A stretch of 34,408 nt of DNA from Minisyncoccota bacterium (lineage in GTDB: Bacteria; Patescibacteriota; Microgenomatia; UBA1400; PJMF01): the NCBI GenBank assembly GCA_029881675.1, contig JAOUMD010000011.1, positions 1 to 34,408 of the forward strand. Direction: 5' to 3'. Position 1 is the stretch's first letter; each line of letters begins with the position of its first letter. The position numbers were made by a program, and so were the translations under genes. Under the pieces are notes generated by a model that made no database searches, was not told the DNA's origin, and was given only the letters and a program-made list of their open reading frames with translations. This document shows, in pieces, positions 1 through 6,795 of the stretch.

Positions 1-238
1 CGGGTTGAATGGCTCTAATTATTTTGTCAGTTTCTTCTTTGTTAGTTAGATCTACTTTATGAATATTATCTTTATTAATTAGGGAAGAAATATATGCTGA
101 CTTTCCTGAATGCGATGTGACGTGGATATTATGCTCTTTTTTTGAGATAAGATATTCCACTAAGTGAGATCCAGCAAAACCAGTTCCTCCTGTAATTAAG
201 ATAGTGGGATTATTGATCAAATGTGAACCCTTAGCCAT
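1..238 (-). CDS. NAD-dependent epimerase/dehydratase, N-terminal part
   Basis: This is the first 79 residues of a protein that runs off the left edge of the window. The start reads MAKGSHLINNPTILITGGTG and continues FAGSHLVEYL, which is the glycine-rich GxxGxxG dinucleotide-binding motif of the extended short-chain dehydrogenase family (sugar-nucleotide epimerases and dehydratases such as GalE, RmlB and GDP-mannose dehydratase). The family usually acts on UDP-, dTDP- or GDP-sugars in the cytoplasm and supplies glycan precursors, which fits the many glycosyltransferase genes in this window. The substrate cannot be told from this fragment. It lies 17 bases downstream of trmD on the same strand. 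A -10-like TATACT at 246-251 on the minus strand ends seven bases before the ATG, so it may have its own near-leaderless promoter. Confidence 0.85.
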   Translation of the reverse strand, partial: MAKGSHLINNPTILITGGTGFAGSHLVEYLISKKEHNIHVTSHSGKSAYISSLINKDNIHKVDLTNKEETDKIIRAIQP

Positions 239-255
239 GAGAATTAGTATAGCAT

Positions 256-906
256 TTATTTCGTACTATGTTCTTCTCTCCAAGTATTTATTTTTTGATG
301 ATCACCTGACAACAATACTTTGGGGATGCTCCAGTTATTAAAAACTTCTGGACGGGTATACTGAGGATGAGTAAATTGTCCTGGCCTGGAATGAGATTCA
401 TCCTTATTACTTTGATCATTTCCTAATACTCCAGGAATTAATCTAGTGACAGCATCTACAATTATATTGGCTGCTGGTTCTCCTCCAGTTAAGACATAAT
501 CTCCGACTCTTATTTCTTCATCAATTAAGTGTTCTACGACTCTTTCATCTACACCTTCATAGTGACCACAAATAATAGTCAAGTTATCTAATTGGGCATA
601 ACCTGTCGCGATTTGTTGATTAAAGGCAGGTCCTTTTGCTGATGTAAGAATAATTTTTGAGTTTACCTGGCCTTTCTTAATACCTAGTTCTTGCAAGGCA
701 TTGAAAATTGGTTCTATTTTCATAACCATGCCAGGCCCTCCTCCAAAAGGACGATCATCGGCAGTTTGGTGTTTGTCAGTTGAATAATCCCGAATATTAA
801 TTACATTGATGCTGATTTTGTTTGATTCTTGAGCTCTGCCAAGAATACTTTCTTTTAAAGTTGAGTCAAAATAATTCGGGAAGAGAGTTAATATATTTAT
901 GGTCAT
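256..906 (-). CDS. trmD: tRNA (guanine-37-N1)-methyltransferase TrmD
   Basis: TrmD transfers a methyl group from S-adenosylmethionine to N1 of G37, next to the anticodon of tRNAs reading CUN, CCN and CGG, and so prevents +1 frameshifting. The protein has the family hallmarks in order: N-terminal INILTLFPNYF, DDRPFGGGPGMVMK, LTSAKGPAFNQ, the trefoil-knot SAM-binding segments IICGHYEGVDERV and VGDYVLTGGEPAA, and a C-terminal helical domain with SRPGQFTHPQYTRPEVF. I place the start at 906 (MTINILTLFP, 216 residues) and not at the in-frame ATG at 918. The family begins about there, and a TATAAT box at 917-922 on the minus strand overlaps the upstream ATG. The usual companions rimM, rpsP and rplS are not beside it. 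Function is highly confident; the start is likely. Confidence 0.97.
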   Translation of the reverse strand: MTINILTLFPNYFDSTLKESILGRAQESNKISINVINIRDYSTDKHQTADDRPFGGGPGMVMKIEPIFNALQELGIKKGQVNSKIILTSAKGPAFNQQIATGYAQLDNLTIICGHYEGVDERVVEHLIDEEIRVGDYVLTGGEPAANIIVDAVTRLIPGVLGNDQSNKDESHSRPGQFTHPQYTRPEVFNNWSIPKVLLSGDHQKINTWREEHSTK

Positions 907-916
907 AGCAAGTGTC

Positions 917-922
917 ATTATA
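917..922 (-). promoter_or_regulatory. -10 element of trmD
   Basis: The minus strand reads TATAAT here, ten bases before the trmD ATG at 906. Transcription would start about three or four bases before that ATG. The in-frame ATG at 918 overlaps the hexamer and would not be in the transcript. The -35 region is poor (TTCAAG at an 18-base spacing). Confidence 0.5.
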
Positions 923-941
923 TCTTAAAAATATCTTTTTC

Positions 942-969
942 TTGAATCTAGTTAAATATCCTATATAAT
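942..969 (+). promoter_or_regulatory. Sigma-70-type promoter of the 1001 gene
   Basis: TTGAAT at 942-947 and TATAAT at 964-969 are separated by 16 bases. The predicted start is near 976, giving a leader of about 25 bases before the ATG at 1001, without a clear Shine-Dalgarno sequence. Its -35 overlaps the -35 region of the divergent trmD promoter. Confidence 0.6.
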
Positions 970-1000
970 ATATGCTTAATATATATAACTATATTAAACT

Positions 1001-1546
1001 ATGTCTAAAACAAATCTAATTCCAGAAATGTTTCCAGATCCAGCTAAACGCGGGGTTATCATGGAGCCAGTTTGTGGAGAATTAGAAATTCATATTTGGC
1101 GTCTTCTTTTAGACCATTTAGCTAGTGGTGAAGCATTACCATTGCTTGATAAGAGTGCTGTCGGTTTTCAAGATAAAACTCCAAGAACAAATAAGACATT
1201 TTTACTTCATAATTCAGAATTTAAGAATCAACAAGTGGCTGTAACTGGAGAGACTCCAGGTGTTATTACTTATGATTTTCCAGATGATAGCCCAACTCAT
1301 ATTATGAGAGGTATCATCGGTGGAACAAATAGAATTACTAGGACCAGGATGTTAGAGTCTTTACAAAAAAGACATATCCCAGTTGAAAAGCAAGCTATTA
1401 TTATTCCAGAAATAGAAAAGACAGATGAGCTGTGGTTTACCAGTGTTTTCTTAACTATGCTTACTCAAGTTGGTGTGGGTTTATCTGTCCAAGAACGAGA
1501 ACAGCTGATTGCAAACATTGAATGGTTTCACCAAAATTATCGCTAA
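1001..1546 (+). CDS. Conserved-looking hypothetical protein, 181 aa
   Basis: I do not recognise this protein. It is a soluble 181-residue product with no signal peptide or membrane segment. The N-terminal part is mixed, with acidic and proline-containing stretches (YDFPDDSPTHIMRG). A glycine/arginine-rich turn follows around residues 106-115 (IIGGTNRITRTR), then a helical C-terminal third ending SVQEREQLIANIEWFHQNYR. Codon use matches its neighbours, the frame is clean over its whole length, and it has a promoter with good hexamers at 942-969. I therefore take it as a real gene. It diverges from trmD and stands alone in its transcription unit apart from the small possible gene at 1632. No function is proposed. 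Confidence 0.8.
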   Translation: MSKTNLIPEMFPDPAKRGVIMEPVCGELEIHIWRLLLDHLASGEALPLLDKSAVGFQDKTPRTNKTFLLHNSEFKNQQVAVTGETPGVITYDFPDDSPTHIMRGIIGGTNRITRTRMLESLQKRHIPVEKQAIIIPEIEKTDELWFTSVFLTMLTQVGVGLSVQEREQLIANIEWFHQNYR

Positions 1547-1631
1547 ATTTCAATCTATTTGATTATTTTAGTCCTATATTGTACAATTACAACTTGATCT
1601 AATCTTGTTAATTTCACTATGGAGGAACATT

Positions 1632-1862
1632 TTGGATTTTATTCTGACTGCAGACTTAAAGGTAGGTCCCAAGACAGATAATTGGATTGGGATTAGTTCG
1701 AAAACCCGCACAGCAATAAGTGGATCCAATTCTATGAATATTCCAGAAGAAATTCTGATTGGTTATGGAATAGGTCGTTTGGAAATAATCATGGCTAAAA
1801 AAGGCTATAAGTTAGTGCGTGTCGGTCTCGTAAAAATCTGGTTTGAGAAAATTGAACTTTAA
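1632..1862 (+). CDS. Possible small hypothetical protein, 76 aa, TTG start
   Basis: An open frame runs from at least 1605 to the stop at 1862. I choose the TTG at 1632 because GGAGG at 1621-1625 lies six bases before it, a good Shine-Dalgarno placement; the TTG at 1605 has none. The product starts MDFILTADLKVGPKTDNWIG and ends in a lysine/hydrophobic stretch (KKGYKLVRVGLVKIWFEKIEL). It has no motif I recognise and could be a beta-rich small domain. The gene ends 27 bases before a strong hairpin terminator. It might also be a decayed fragment or chance frame, so the call is uncertain. Confidence 0.45.
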   Translation: MDFILTADLKVGPKTDNWIGISSKTRTAISGSNSMNIPEEILIGYGIGRLEIIMAKKGYKLVRVGLVKIWFEKIEL

Positions 1863-1889
1863 TCAGATTAGCATCAAAGAAACAAAAAA

Positions 1890-1915
1890 GGCGTGGAACA
1901 CATCCACGCCCTTTT
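1890..1915. terminator. Bidirectional intrinsic terminator
   Basis: GGCGTGGA (1890-1897) and TCCACGCC (1903-1910) form a perfect 8-bp stem with a five-base loop. It is followed on the plus strand by CTTTTATTAT and preceded by a run of A, so it can stop transcription both from the 1632 gene and from the convergent DsbA-like gene. Confidence 0.85.
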
Positions 1916-1931
1916 ATTATCTATTTTTTAA

Positions 1932-2690
1932 TTAAAGATATTTTTCAATTGTAGCTTTGACTGAAGCATAAGGTAATGCACCAGGAATTAATTCCTTAGC
2001 AACACCGTCTACAACAACGATAGTACCTGGAGTTCCAGTAATACCAGCGCTACCACCAGCAGCAGTTTCATCTTTAACATTGGTCGCAAACTCATCAGAG
2101 TCTAAACAACTCTTGAAAGCACTTGCATTAACTCCGGCTTTAGCAGCAGCTTCTGAGATAGCTTCAGGTGAAAGTTTACCGTCTTTTGAAGTCACATCTG
2201 CGATAGCATCTGAATATTTCCAGAATGCATCATTTCCAGATAACTTTGCCACACATTCAGAACCTTCTGCGGCCTTTTGTGCATTAGGATGGAAAGATAG
2301 TGGATAGTGTCTATAGACCCATGCTATTTTATCGCCCATTTCTTCAACAGCTTGAACCATGGTTGGATGGAATCTAGCACAGAAAGGGCATTCATAATCT
2401 GAGTATTCAACTAAGACAACTTTAGCTTTTGCATTTCCTCTAATGTGATCATTCTGATCAACTTTTGGCATTTTTGAAAGTTGGCTTTCAGTTGGGCCAG
2501 AAGGTGCAGTTGGAGCTCCATCAGCTGGGGCTGCTATCTTGGCGGCTGTTGGGGACCCACTTTTTAATAATGTTTGAGCTCTATTCCAGTTGTATCCACC
2601 CCAGATCGCCAAAACGACAATAATGATTAGAGTGAAATTCCTGTTAATGAGCTTAAATGTTGTTTGTAAATCAGATGACATATAAGACAT
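1932..2690 (-). CDS. Membrane-anchored DsbA-like thiol:disulfide oxidoreductase
   Basis: The 252-residue protein has a short cytoplasmic N-terminus, one membrane anchor at about residues 19-33 (FTLIIIVVLAIWGG), a low-complexity Ala/Pro/Gly linker to about residue 80, and a thioredoxin-fold domain of the DsbA/DsbG (Thioredoxin_4) type. The active site is CPFC at 101-104 in VLVEYSDYECPFC, and the cis-proline is in GITGTPGTIVV (about Pro221). Two further cysteines (SECVAKL, FKSCLDS) lie in the inserted helical region. The family introduces or shuffles disulfides in exported proteins, so the domain should face outwards. Plausible clients are the cysteine-rich surface proteins at 11718 and 12653. 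No VKOR or DsbB partner is seen nearby. A TATAAA eight bases before the ATG suggests a near-leaderless transcript. Confidence 0.92.
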   Translation of the reverse strand: MSYMSSDLQTTFKLINRNFTLIIIVVLAIWGGYNWNRAQTLLKSGSPTAAKIAAPADGAPTAPSGPTESQLSKMPKVDQNDHIRGNAKAKVVLVEYSDYECPFCARFHPTMVQAVEEMGDKIAWVYRHYPLSFHPNAQKAAEGSECVAKLSGNDAFWKYSDAIADVTSKDGKLSPEAISEAAAKAGVNASAFKSCLDSDEFATNVKDETAAGGSAGITGTPGTIVVVDGVAKELIPGALPYASVKATIEKYL

Positions 2691-2785
2691 TTCAATAATT
2701 TATATTAACTAGTTTGTATTTAACTTTTCTTGATTCTATAGTAGTTTAAAACTAGAACATCATTACTATACAATAAATTCAGCTT

Positions 2786-3052
2786 ATGCAAAGAGGTATC
2801 TTAGAAATTACAAAACCAGTTGCTCAAACAGCAATTAATTTATTAGCAAATTCTACGCAAGATTTATCACAATTATTCAGTCGGTTAACAATGGTAATTC
2901 AAGGTAATGAAGAATTGAGTACTATAGAAGTAGATAGAGAAGAGGTTGAAGCACTTTTAGATGCTATGCCAATTCCAAATGAAAATGAGGATATTAATTA
3001 TAAGTTATTGAGAAACATCTTAACAATGTTTCTAGCTAAGAAAAGTTCTTAA
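2786..3052 (+). CDS. Small hypothetical protein, 88 aa
   Basis: This is an 88-residue, mostly helical, acidic protein that I do not recognise. It has no signal peptide and no cysteine. The N-terminal half is amphipathic (AQTAINLLANSTQDLSQLF). The middle has EEVEALLDAMPIPNENEDIN, and the C-terminus is hydrophobic and basic (LLRNILTMFLAKKSS). It is divergent from the DsbA-like gene and lies ahead of dnaE on the same strand, but 168 bases containing a structured element separate it from dnaE, so co-transcription is uncertain. Codon use is like the neighbouring genes. A TACAAT-like box lies about 14 bases before the ATG. Confidence 0.7.
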   Translation: MQRGILEITKPVAQTAINLLANSTQDLSQLFSRLTMVIQGNEELSTIEVDREEVEALLDAMPIPNENEDINYKLLRNILTMFLAKKSS

Positions 3053-3059
3053 TATAAAA

Positions 3060-3133
3060 GACCGTCATGAGGGGAGTGAAGACAAAAGTCTAACAACTAC
3101 CATTCAGATAAATCTGAAACCTCAACGACGGCC
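3060..3133 (-). ncRNA. Candidate three-way-junction structured RNA
   Basis: The segment folds into a closed three-way junction. The outer helix pairs 3060-3066 with 3127-3133 (7 bp) and continues with 3068-3072 against 3120-3124 (5 bp) after a small internal loop. Inside are two perfect hairpins, 3080-3083/3088-3091 (4 bp, 4-base loop) and 3103-3108/3113-3118 (6 bp, 4-base loop). The pair 3061/3132 is a U-G wobble if read on the minus strand but an A-C mismatch on the plus strand. On the minus strand the closing helix is followed directly by TTTTATATT, like a terminator tail. Both points favour the minus strand. I do not match it to a known riboswitch or RNA family. It could instead act in the dnaE leader on the plus strand. 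Confidence 0.4.
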
Positions 3134-3220
3134 TATTGAAATAATAAACATTTTTTTATAAAAAATCTATATCTATTTTTCTTCCTAAATCCTGCAACCA
3201 TTTGGTATAGTGTTCAGTAG

Positions 3221-6200
3221 ATGTCTAAACAGTTTGTACACCTCCATTTGCACACAGAATATTCAATGCTTGATGGCTTGAATATCGTTAATCCTCGTCA
3301 TAAACACCATAAGTTAATTGATAAAGCTGTTGAACTTGGTATGCCTGCTCTGGCTATTACTGATCATGGTGGGATGTATGGTTGTCTGCATTTCTATAAC
3401 GCTTGTAAGAAGGCTGGGATTAAACCAATTATCGGTGTAGAAATTTATTTAGCCAAGAAGTCTAGATTTGATAAGCAAACTAAAATGGGCGCTGACTCAA
3501 CTCATTTAACTTTGTTAGCTAAGAATGAAGAGGGTTACAAAAATATAATGAAGTTAACTTCATTAGCAAATATTGAGGGCTTCTCATATAAACCTAGAAT
3601 TGATAAAGAATTACTCTTTGATCATGCAGCGGGCGTAATTGTTCTAAGTGGTTGTCCTTCAAGTCATTTTAATCGTTTACTGAGAGATGGTAAGGATGAA
3701 GAAGCCTTACAGTTATTTAAAGAATATAAAGAAAAATTCGGGGATGATTTTTATGTTGAAATACAACGTCACCCTGAGATTGATTTCCTTGAAGAGCTTA
3801 ATAAAAAGTTAATTAAGATAAGCCGTGATCTTAATATAAAGATGGTCGCTACTGGTGACGTTCATTATTTAACAAAAGATGATGCCCCAGCTCAAGATGC
3901 TTTAATTTGTGTTGGTACTAGAAAACTAATCTCAGATGAGAAGAGAATGAAGATGAGTAGTTCTGACTACTATCTTAAGACAGCAGATGAAATGTATGAG
4001 TTATTTCATGATTTACCAGAAGCTGTTGAAAATACTATAGAGGTAATGGAGAAGTGTGATTTAACCATTAAGACTGGTCAGCTTATTTTCCCTAAATATG
4101 AGATTCCAGAAGGAGAAACAATTGATAGCTATTTCACCAAGTTTTCTCATGAAAAGTTAAAAGAAAAGTTTAACCCTGTTACCAAAGTAATGACGGATAG
4201 GTTAAATTATGAAATTGATATTATTATAGATAAAGGTTATTCAGCTTATTTTTTAATTACTCAAGATTTTGTTAACTGGGCCAAAGAACAGGGTATTGCG
4301 GTAGGTCCTGGAAGAGGTAGTGCCGCTGGGTCATTGGTTTCTTTTTGTCTTGGTATTACTACTATTGATCCACTTTTCCACAAACTTCCTTTTGAACGTT
4401 TTTTAAATCCAGAAAGACCAACCCCACCTGATATTGACTTAGACTTTGCTGATGTGAGGCGTGATGAAGTTATCAAATATTGTTCTAGAAAGTATGGAGA
4501 TGAGCAGGTTGCTCATGTTATTACTTTTGGAAGAATGGAGTCCAGAGTTTCTATCCGTGATATCGGTCGTGTGCTTGGAATGCCATATGAAGAGCCAGAT
4601 ACTATTTCAAAATTAATCCCAGCAGAACCAGGTAAGAAAACTTCTTTAGTACAAGCAATTGAACAAGTTCCTGAGTTAGCTGAGTATTACAAACAACCCA
4701 AATATAAGAAGTTAATTGATCTGGCCAAGAGAGTTGAGGGTGTTGTCAGACATTCAAGTGTACACGCAGCGGCTGTTATTATCGCTGACCAAGCATTACA
4801 CAATTACACCCCGATTCAAAAAGATTCAAAATCAGGAAAAATGGTCACTCAATATGACATGTATGCTCTTGACTGTAACGTGGATGATGATGCTATCGGT
4901 TTACTTAAATTTGACTTCTTGGGCTTGAGAACCCTTACTACTATTCAATTTTGTGTTGAATTAATTGAACAAACTAAAGGAATAAAGGTTGATATAGATA
5001 ACTTGTCTTTATTTGATCAAAAGACTTATGATCTTTTGTCAAATGGCGAGACGATGGGAGTCTTCCAATTAGAGTCATCAGGTATGAGGAGAGTTTCAAA
5101 AAGTTTAAAGCCTTCCCAGTTTTCTGATGTTTCTGCGTTACTAGCTTTATATCGACCTGGTCCAATGGAACTTATCCCACAATTTGTAGAAGGAAAACAT
5201 AATCCTGAAGGAATAAAGTACCTTCATCCCAAATTAAAACCTGTTTTTGAAGAAACATATGGTGTGATGGTCTACCAAGAGCAAGTAATGGAAATTTTCT
5301 CTGTCATGGCAGGTTATTCTCTTGGTGAAGCGGATATGATCAGAAGAGCGATGGGTAAGAAAAAGATTTCAATTCTTGACGCAAATAAGAAGAGATTTGT
5401 TCTTGAGTCTGGTAAGAGAGGCTATTCAAAAGATATAGCAGAAAAGGTCTGGTTATACATTATGGCTTTTGCTAATTATGGATTTAACAAAGCTCATGCA
5501 GCTAGTTATGCGATGATCTCATATCAAACTGCGTATTTGAAAGCAAATTATCCTGTTGAATATATGGCGGCCCTGATGAGTGTTGAAGCAAACTCACATT
5601 CAATGAATGCTGAAGAAAAAGTGGCCGGTGCAATTGAGGTTAGTAAAAAGATGGGAATAAAAATTCTTCCTCCAAATATTAATCGATCGAGAAATGATTT
5701 TGTTATAGAACAAGATGAAACTTCATTGGAAGGTTTAGCCATCCGTTTTGGATTTAGTGCTGTCAAGAATGTAGGTACGGCTGCTGTTGAGAATATTTTG
5801 GACACACAAAAGTCACATGGAGAGTTTGTTTCTTTTACAGAGTTTATAAATAAAACTGAGGGTAGGAAAGTAAATAAAAAAGTTTTAGAAAGTTTAGTTA
5901 AAGTTGGTGCAATGGATCAGTATGGCACTAGAGCAAGTATGCTTGAAAATCTTGATTCTATTAGGCAAACAGCAAAGCAGTTTGAATCAGAAATAGAAGG
6001 TCAAGATAACCTATTTGGAGATATTGAAGAATCAGTTGGAGCGCTTCAAGATACTTTTGCACAATTACCAGAGTATCCAAAGCAAGAATTACTTTCATTT
6101 GAAAAAGATTTCTTAGGAATGTATTTGACTGAGCATCCAATGGCTAAGAGTCTTCAAAGTGTATCTAAGAGAGCAAATAAGAAGATTGGAGATCTTGATA

Positions 6201-6694
6201 TAAATTTACATGCAGATCAAACTTTTACTATTGGAGGTATTCTGATTAGATACAGAGAAGTTTTAACTAAAAAAGCAGGTAAGAAAATGGCTTTTGGAAC
6301 AATTCAAGATGATAGTGGGAAATTAGAGTTTGTTATCTTTCCTAAGACTTATGAAGAATATGGCAAACTGTTAGAAGAGAATAGTGTTCTTTTATTTAAA
6401 GGCAAGATAGATGTCAGAGAAGAAGAAATGCAGTTAATGATAGACAAGATTTCTTCACCATCCGACTTTAATATGGATCATATTGAGTCAAGTACTCATG
6501 AAGAGATTTATGTGCCAAGAAAGACTAGTAAGGAAACCTTAGCAAAACTTGGAGAGTTGCTTAAAGCCAATCCAGGTGATCAAAGTATGGTTGTATTAAT
6601 CCCCAATGGAGGACAACCAAAAAAAGTTAAGCTTCCTTATGGTGTGAATTGGAATCAGAAGCTAGAGAAAGATGTAAAGAAGTTACTTAGTTAG
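3221..6694 (+). CDS. dnaE: DNA polymerase III alpha subunit DnaE
   Basis: This is the replicative polymerase, a 1157-residue protein of normal length for DnaE. The PHP domain occupies about residues 1-280, with HLHLHTEYSMLDG at 7-19, ITDHGGMYG at 46-54, GVEIY at 72-76 and ATGDVHYL with Asp213 and His215. The family C catalytic core has the PGRGSAAGSLVSFCLG signature and the catalytic pair Asp404/Asp406 in PDIDLDF. The finger and helix-hairpin-helix regions follow (LYRPGPMELIPQF, FNKAHAASYAMISYQTAYLK). An OB-fold domain lies near residues 1005-1090 (FTIGGILIRYREV). A TATAGT at 3206-3211 lies nine bases before the ATG, with no Shine-Dalgarno sequence. The PHP metal-ligand pattern looks complete, so it may carry intrinsic exonuclease activity. 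It stands alone between the RNA-like element and pyrG. Confidence 0.98.
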   Translation: MSKQFVHLHLHTEYSMLDGLNIVNPRHKHHKLIDKAVELGMPALAITDHGGMYGCLHFYNACKKAGIKPIIGVEIYLAKKSRFDKQTKMGADSTHLTLLAKNEEGYKNIMKLTSLANIEGFSYKPRIDKELLFDHAAGVIVLSGCPSSHFNRLLRDGKDEEALQLFKEYKEKFGDDFYVEIQRHPEIDFLEELNKKLIKISRDLNIKMVATGDVHYLTKDDAPAQDALICVGTRKLISDEKRMKMSSSDYYLKTADEMYELFHDLPEAVENTIEVMEKCDLTIKTGQLIFPKYEIPEGETIDSYFTKFSHEKLKEKFNPVTKVMTDRLNYEIDIIIDKGYSAYFLITQDFVNWAKEQGIAVGPGRGSAAGSLVSFCLGITTIDPLFHKLPFERFLNPERPTPPDIDLDFADVRRDEVIKYCSRKYGDEQVAHVITFGRMESRVSIRDIGRVLGMPYEEPDTISKLIPAEPGKKTSLVQAIEQVPELAEYYKQPKYKKLIDLAKRVEGVVRHSSVHAAAVIIADQALHNYTPIQKDSKSGKMVTQYDMYALDCNVDDDAIGLLKFDFLGLRTLTTIQFCVELIEQTKGIKVDIDNLSLFDQKTYDLLSNGETMGVFQLESSGMRRVSKSLKPSQFSDVSALLALYRPGPMELIPQFVEGKHNPEGIKYLHPKLKPVFEETYGVMVYQEQVMEIFSVMAGYSLGEADMIRRAMGKKKISILDANKKRFVLESGKRGYSKDIAEKVWLYIMAFANYGFNKAHAASYAMISYQTAYLKANYPVEYMAALMSVEANSHSMNAEEKVAGAIEVSKKMGIKILPPNINRSRNDFVIEQDETSLEGLAIRFGFSAVKNVGTAAVENILDTQKSHGEFVSFTEFINKTEGRKVNKKVLESLVKVGAMDQYGTRASMLENLDSIRQTAKQFESEIEGQDNLFGDIEESVGALQDTFAQLPEYPKQELLSFEKDFLGMYLTEHPMAKSLQSVSKRANKKIGDLDINLHADQTFTIGGILIRYREVLTKKAGKKMAFGTIQDDSGKLEFVIFPKTYEEYGKLLEENSVLLFKGKIDVREEEMQLMIDKISSPSDFNMDHIESSTHEEIYVPRKTSKETLAKLGELLKANPGDQSMVVLIPNGGQPKKVKLPYGVNWNQKLEKDVKKLLS

Positions 6695-6758
6695 TTCTTC
6701 ATATTTCCCTATCAAGATTGATGTGTTCGTAATTGTAGCGGACTACCACATATTGGGT

Positions 6759-6787
6759 TTGTCATTTAGACATTCATCACTTACAAT
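6759..6787 (+). promoter_or_regulatory. pyrG promoter, near-leaderless
   Basis: TTGTCA at 6759-6764 and TACAAT at 6782-6787 have the ideal 17-base spacing. The -10 box ends eight bases before the pyrG ATG at 6796, so transcription should start within one or two bases of the start codon. Confidence 0.65.
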
Positions 6788-6795
6788 ATATTTCC

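Noticed and set aside
2080-2307. 75-codon plus-strand frame
   Set aside because: It is antisense to the DsbA-like gene, whose thioredoxin motifs are clear; no own signals.
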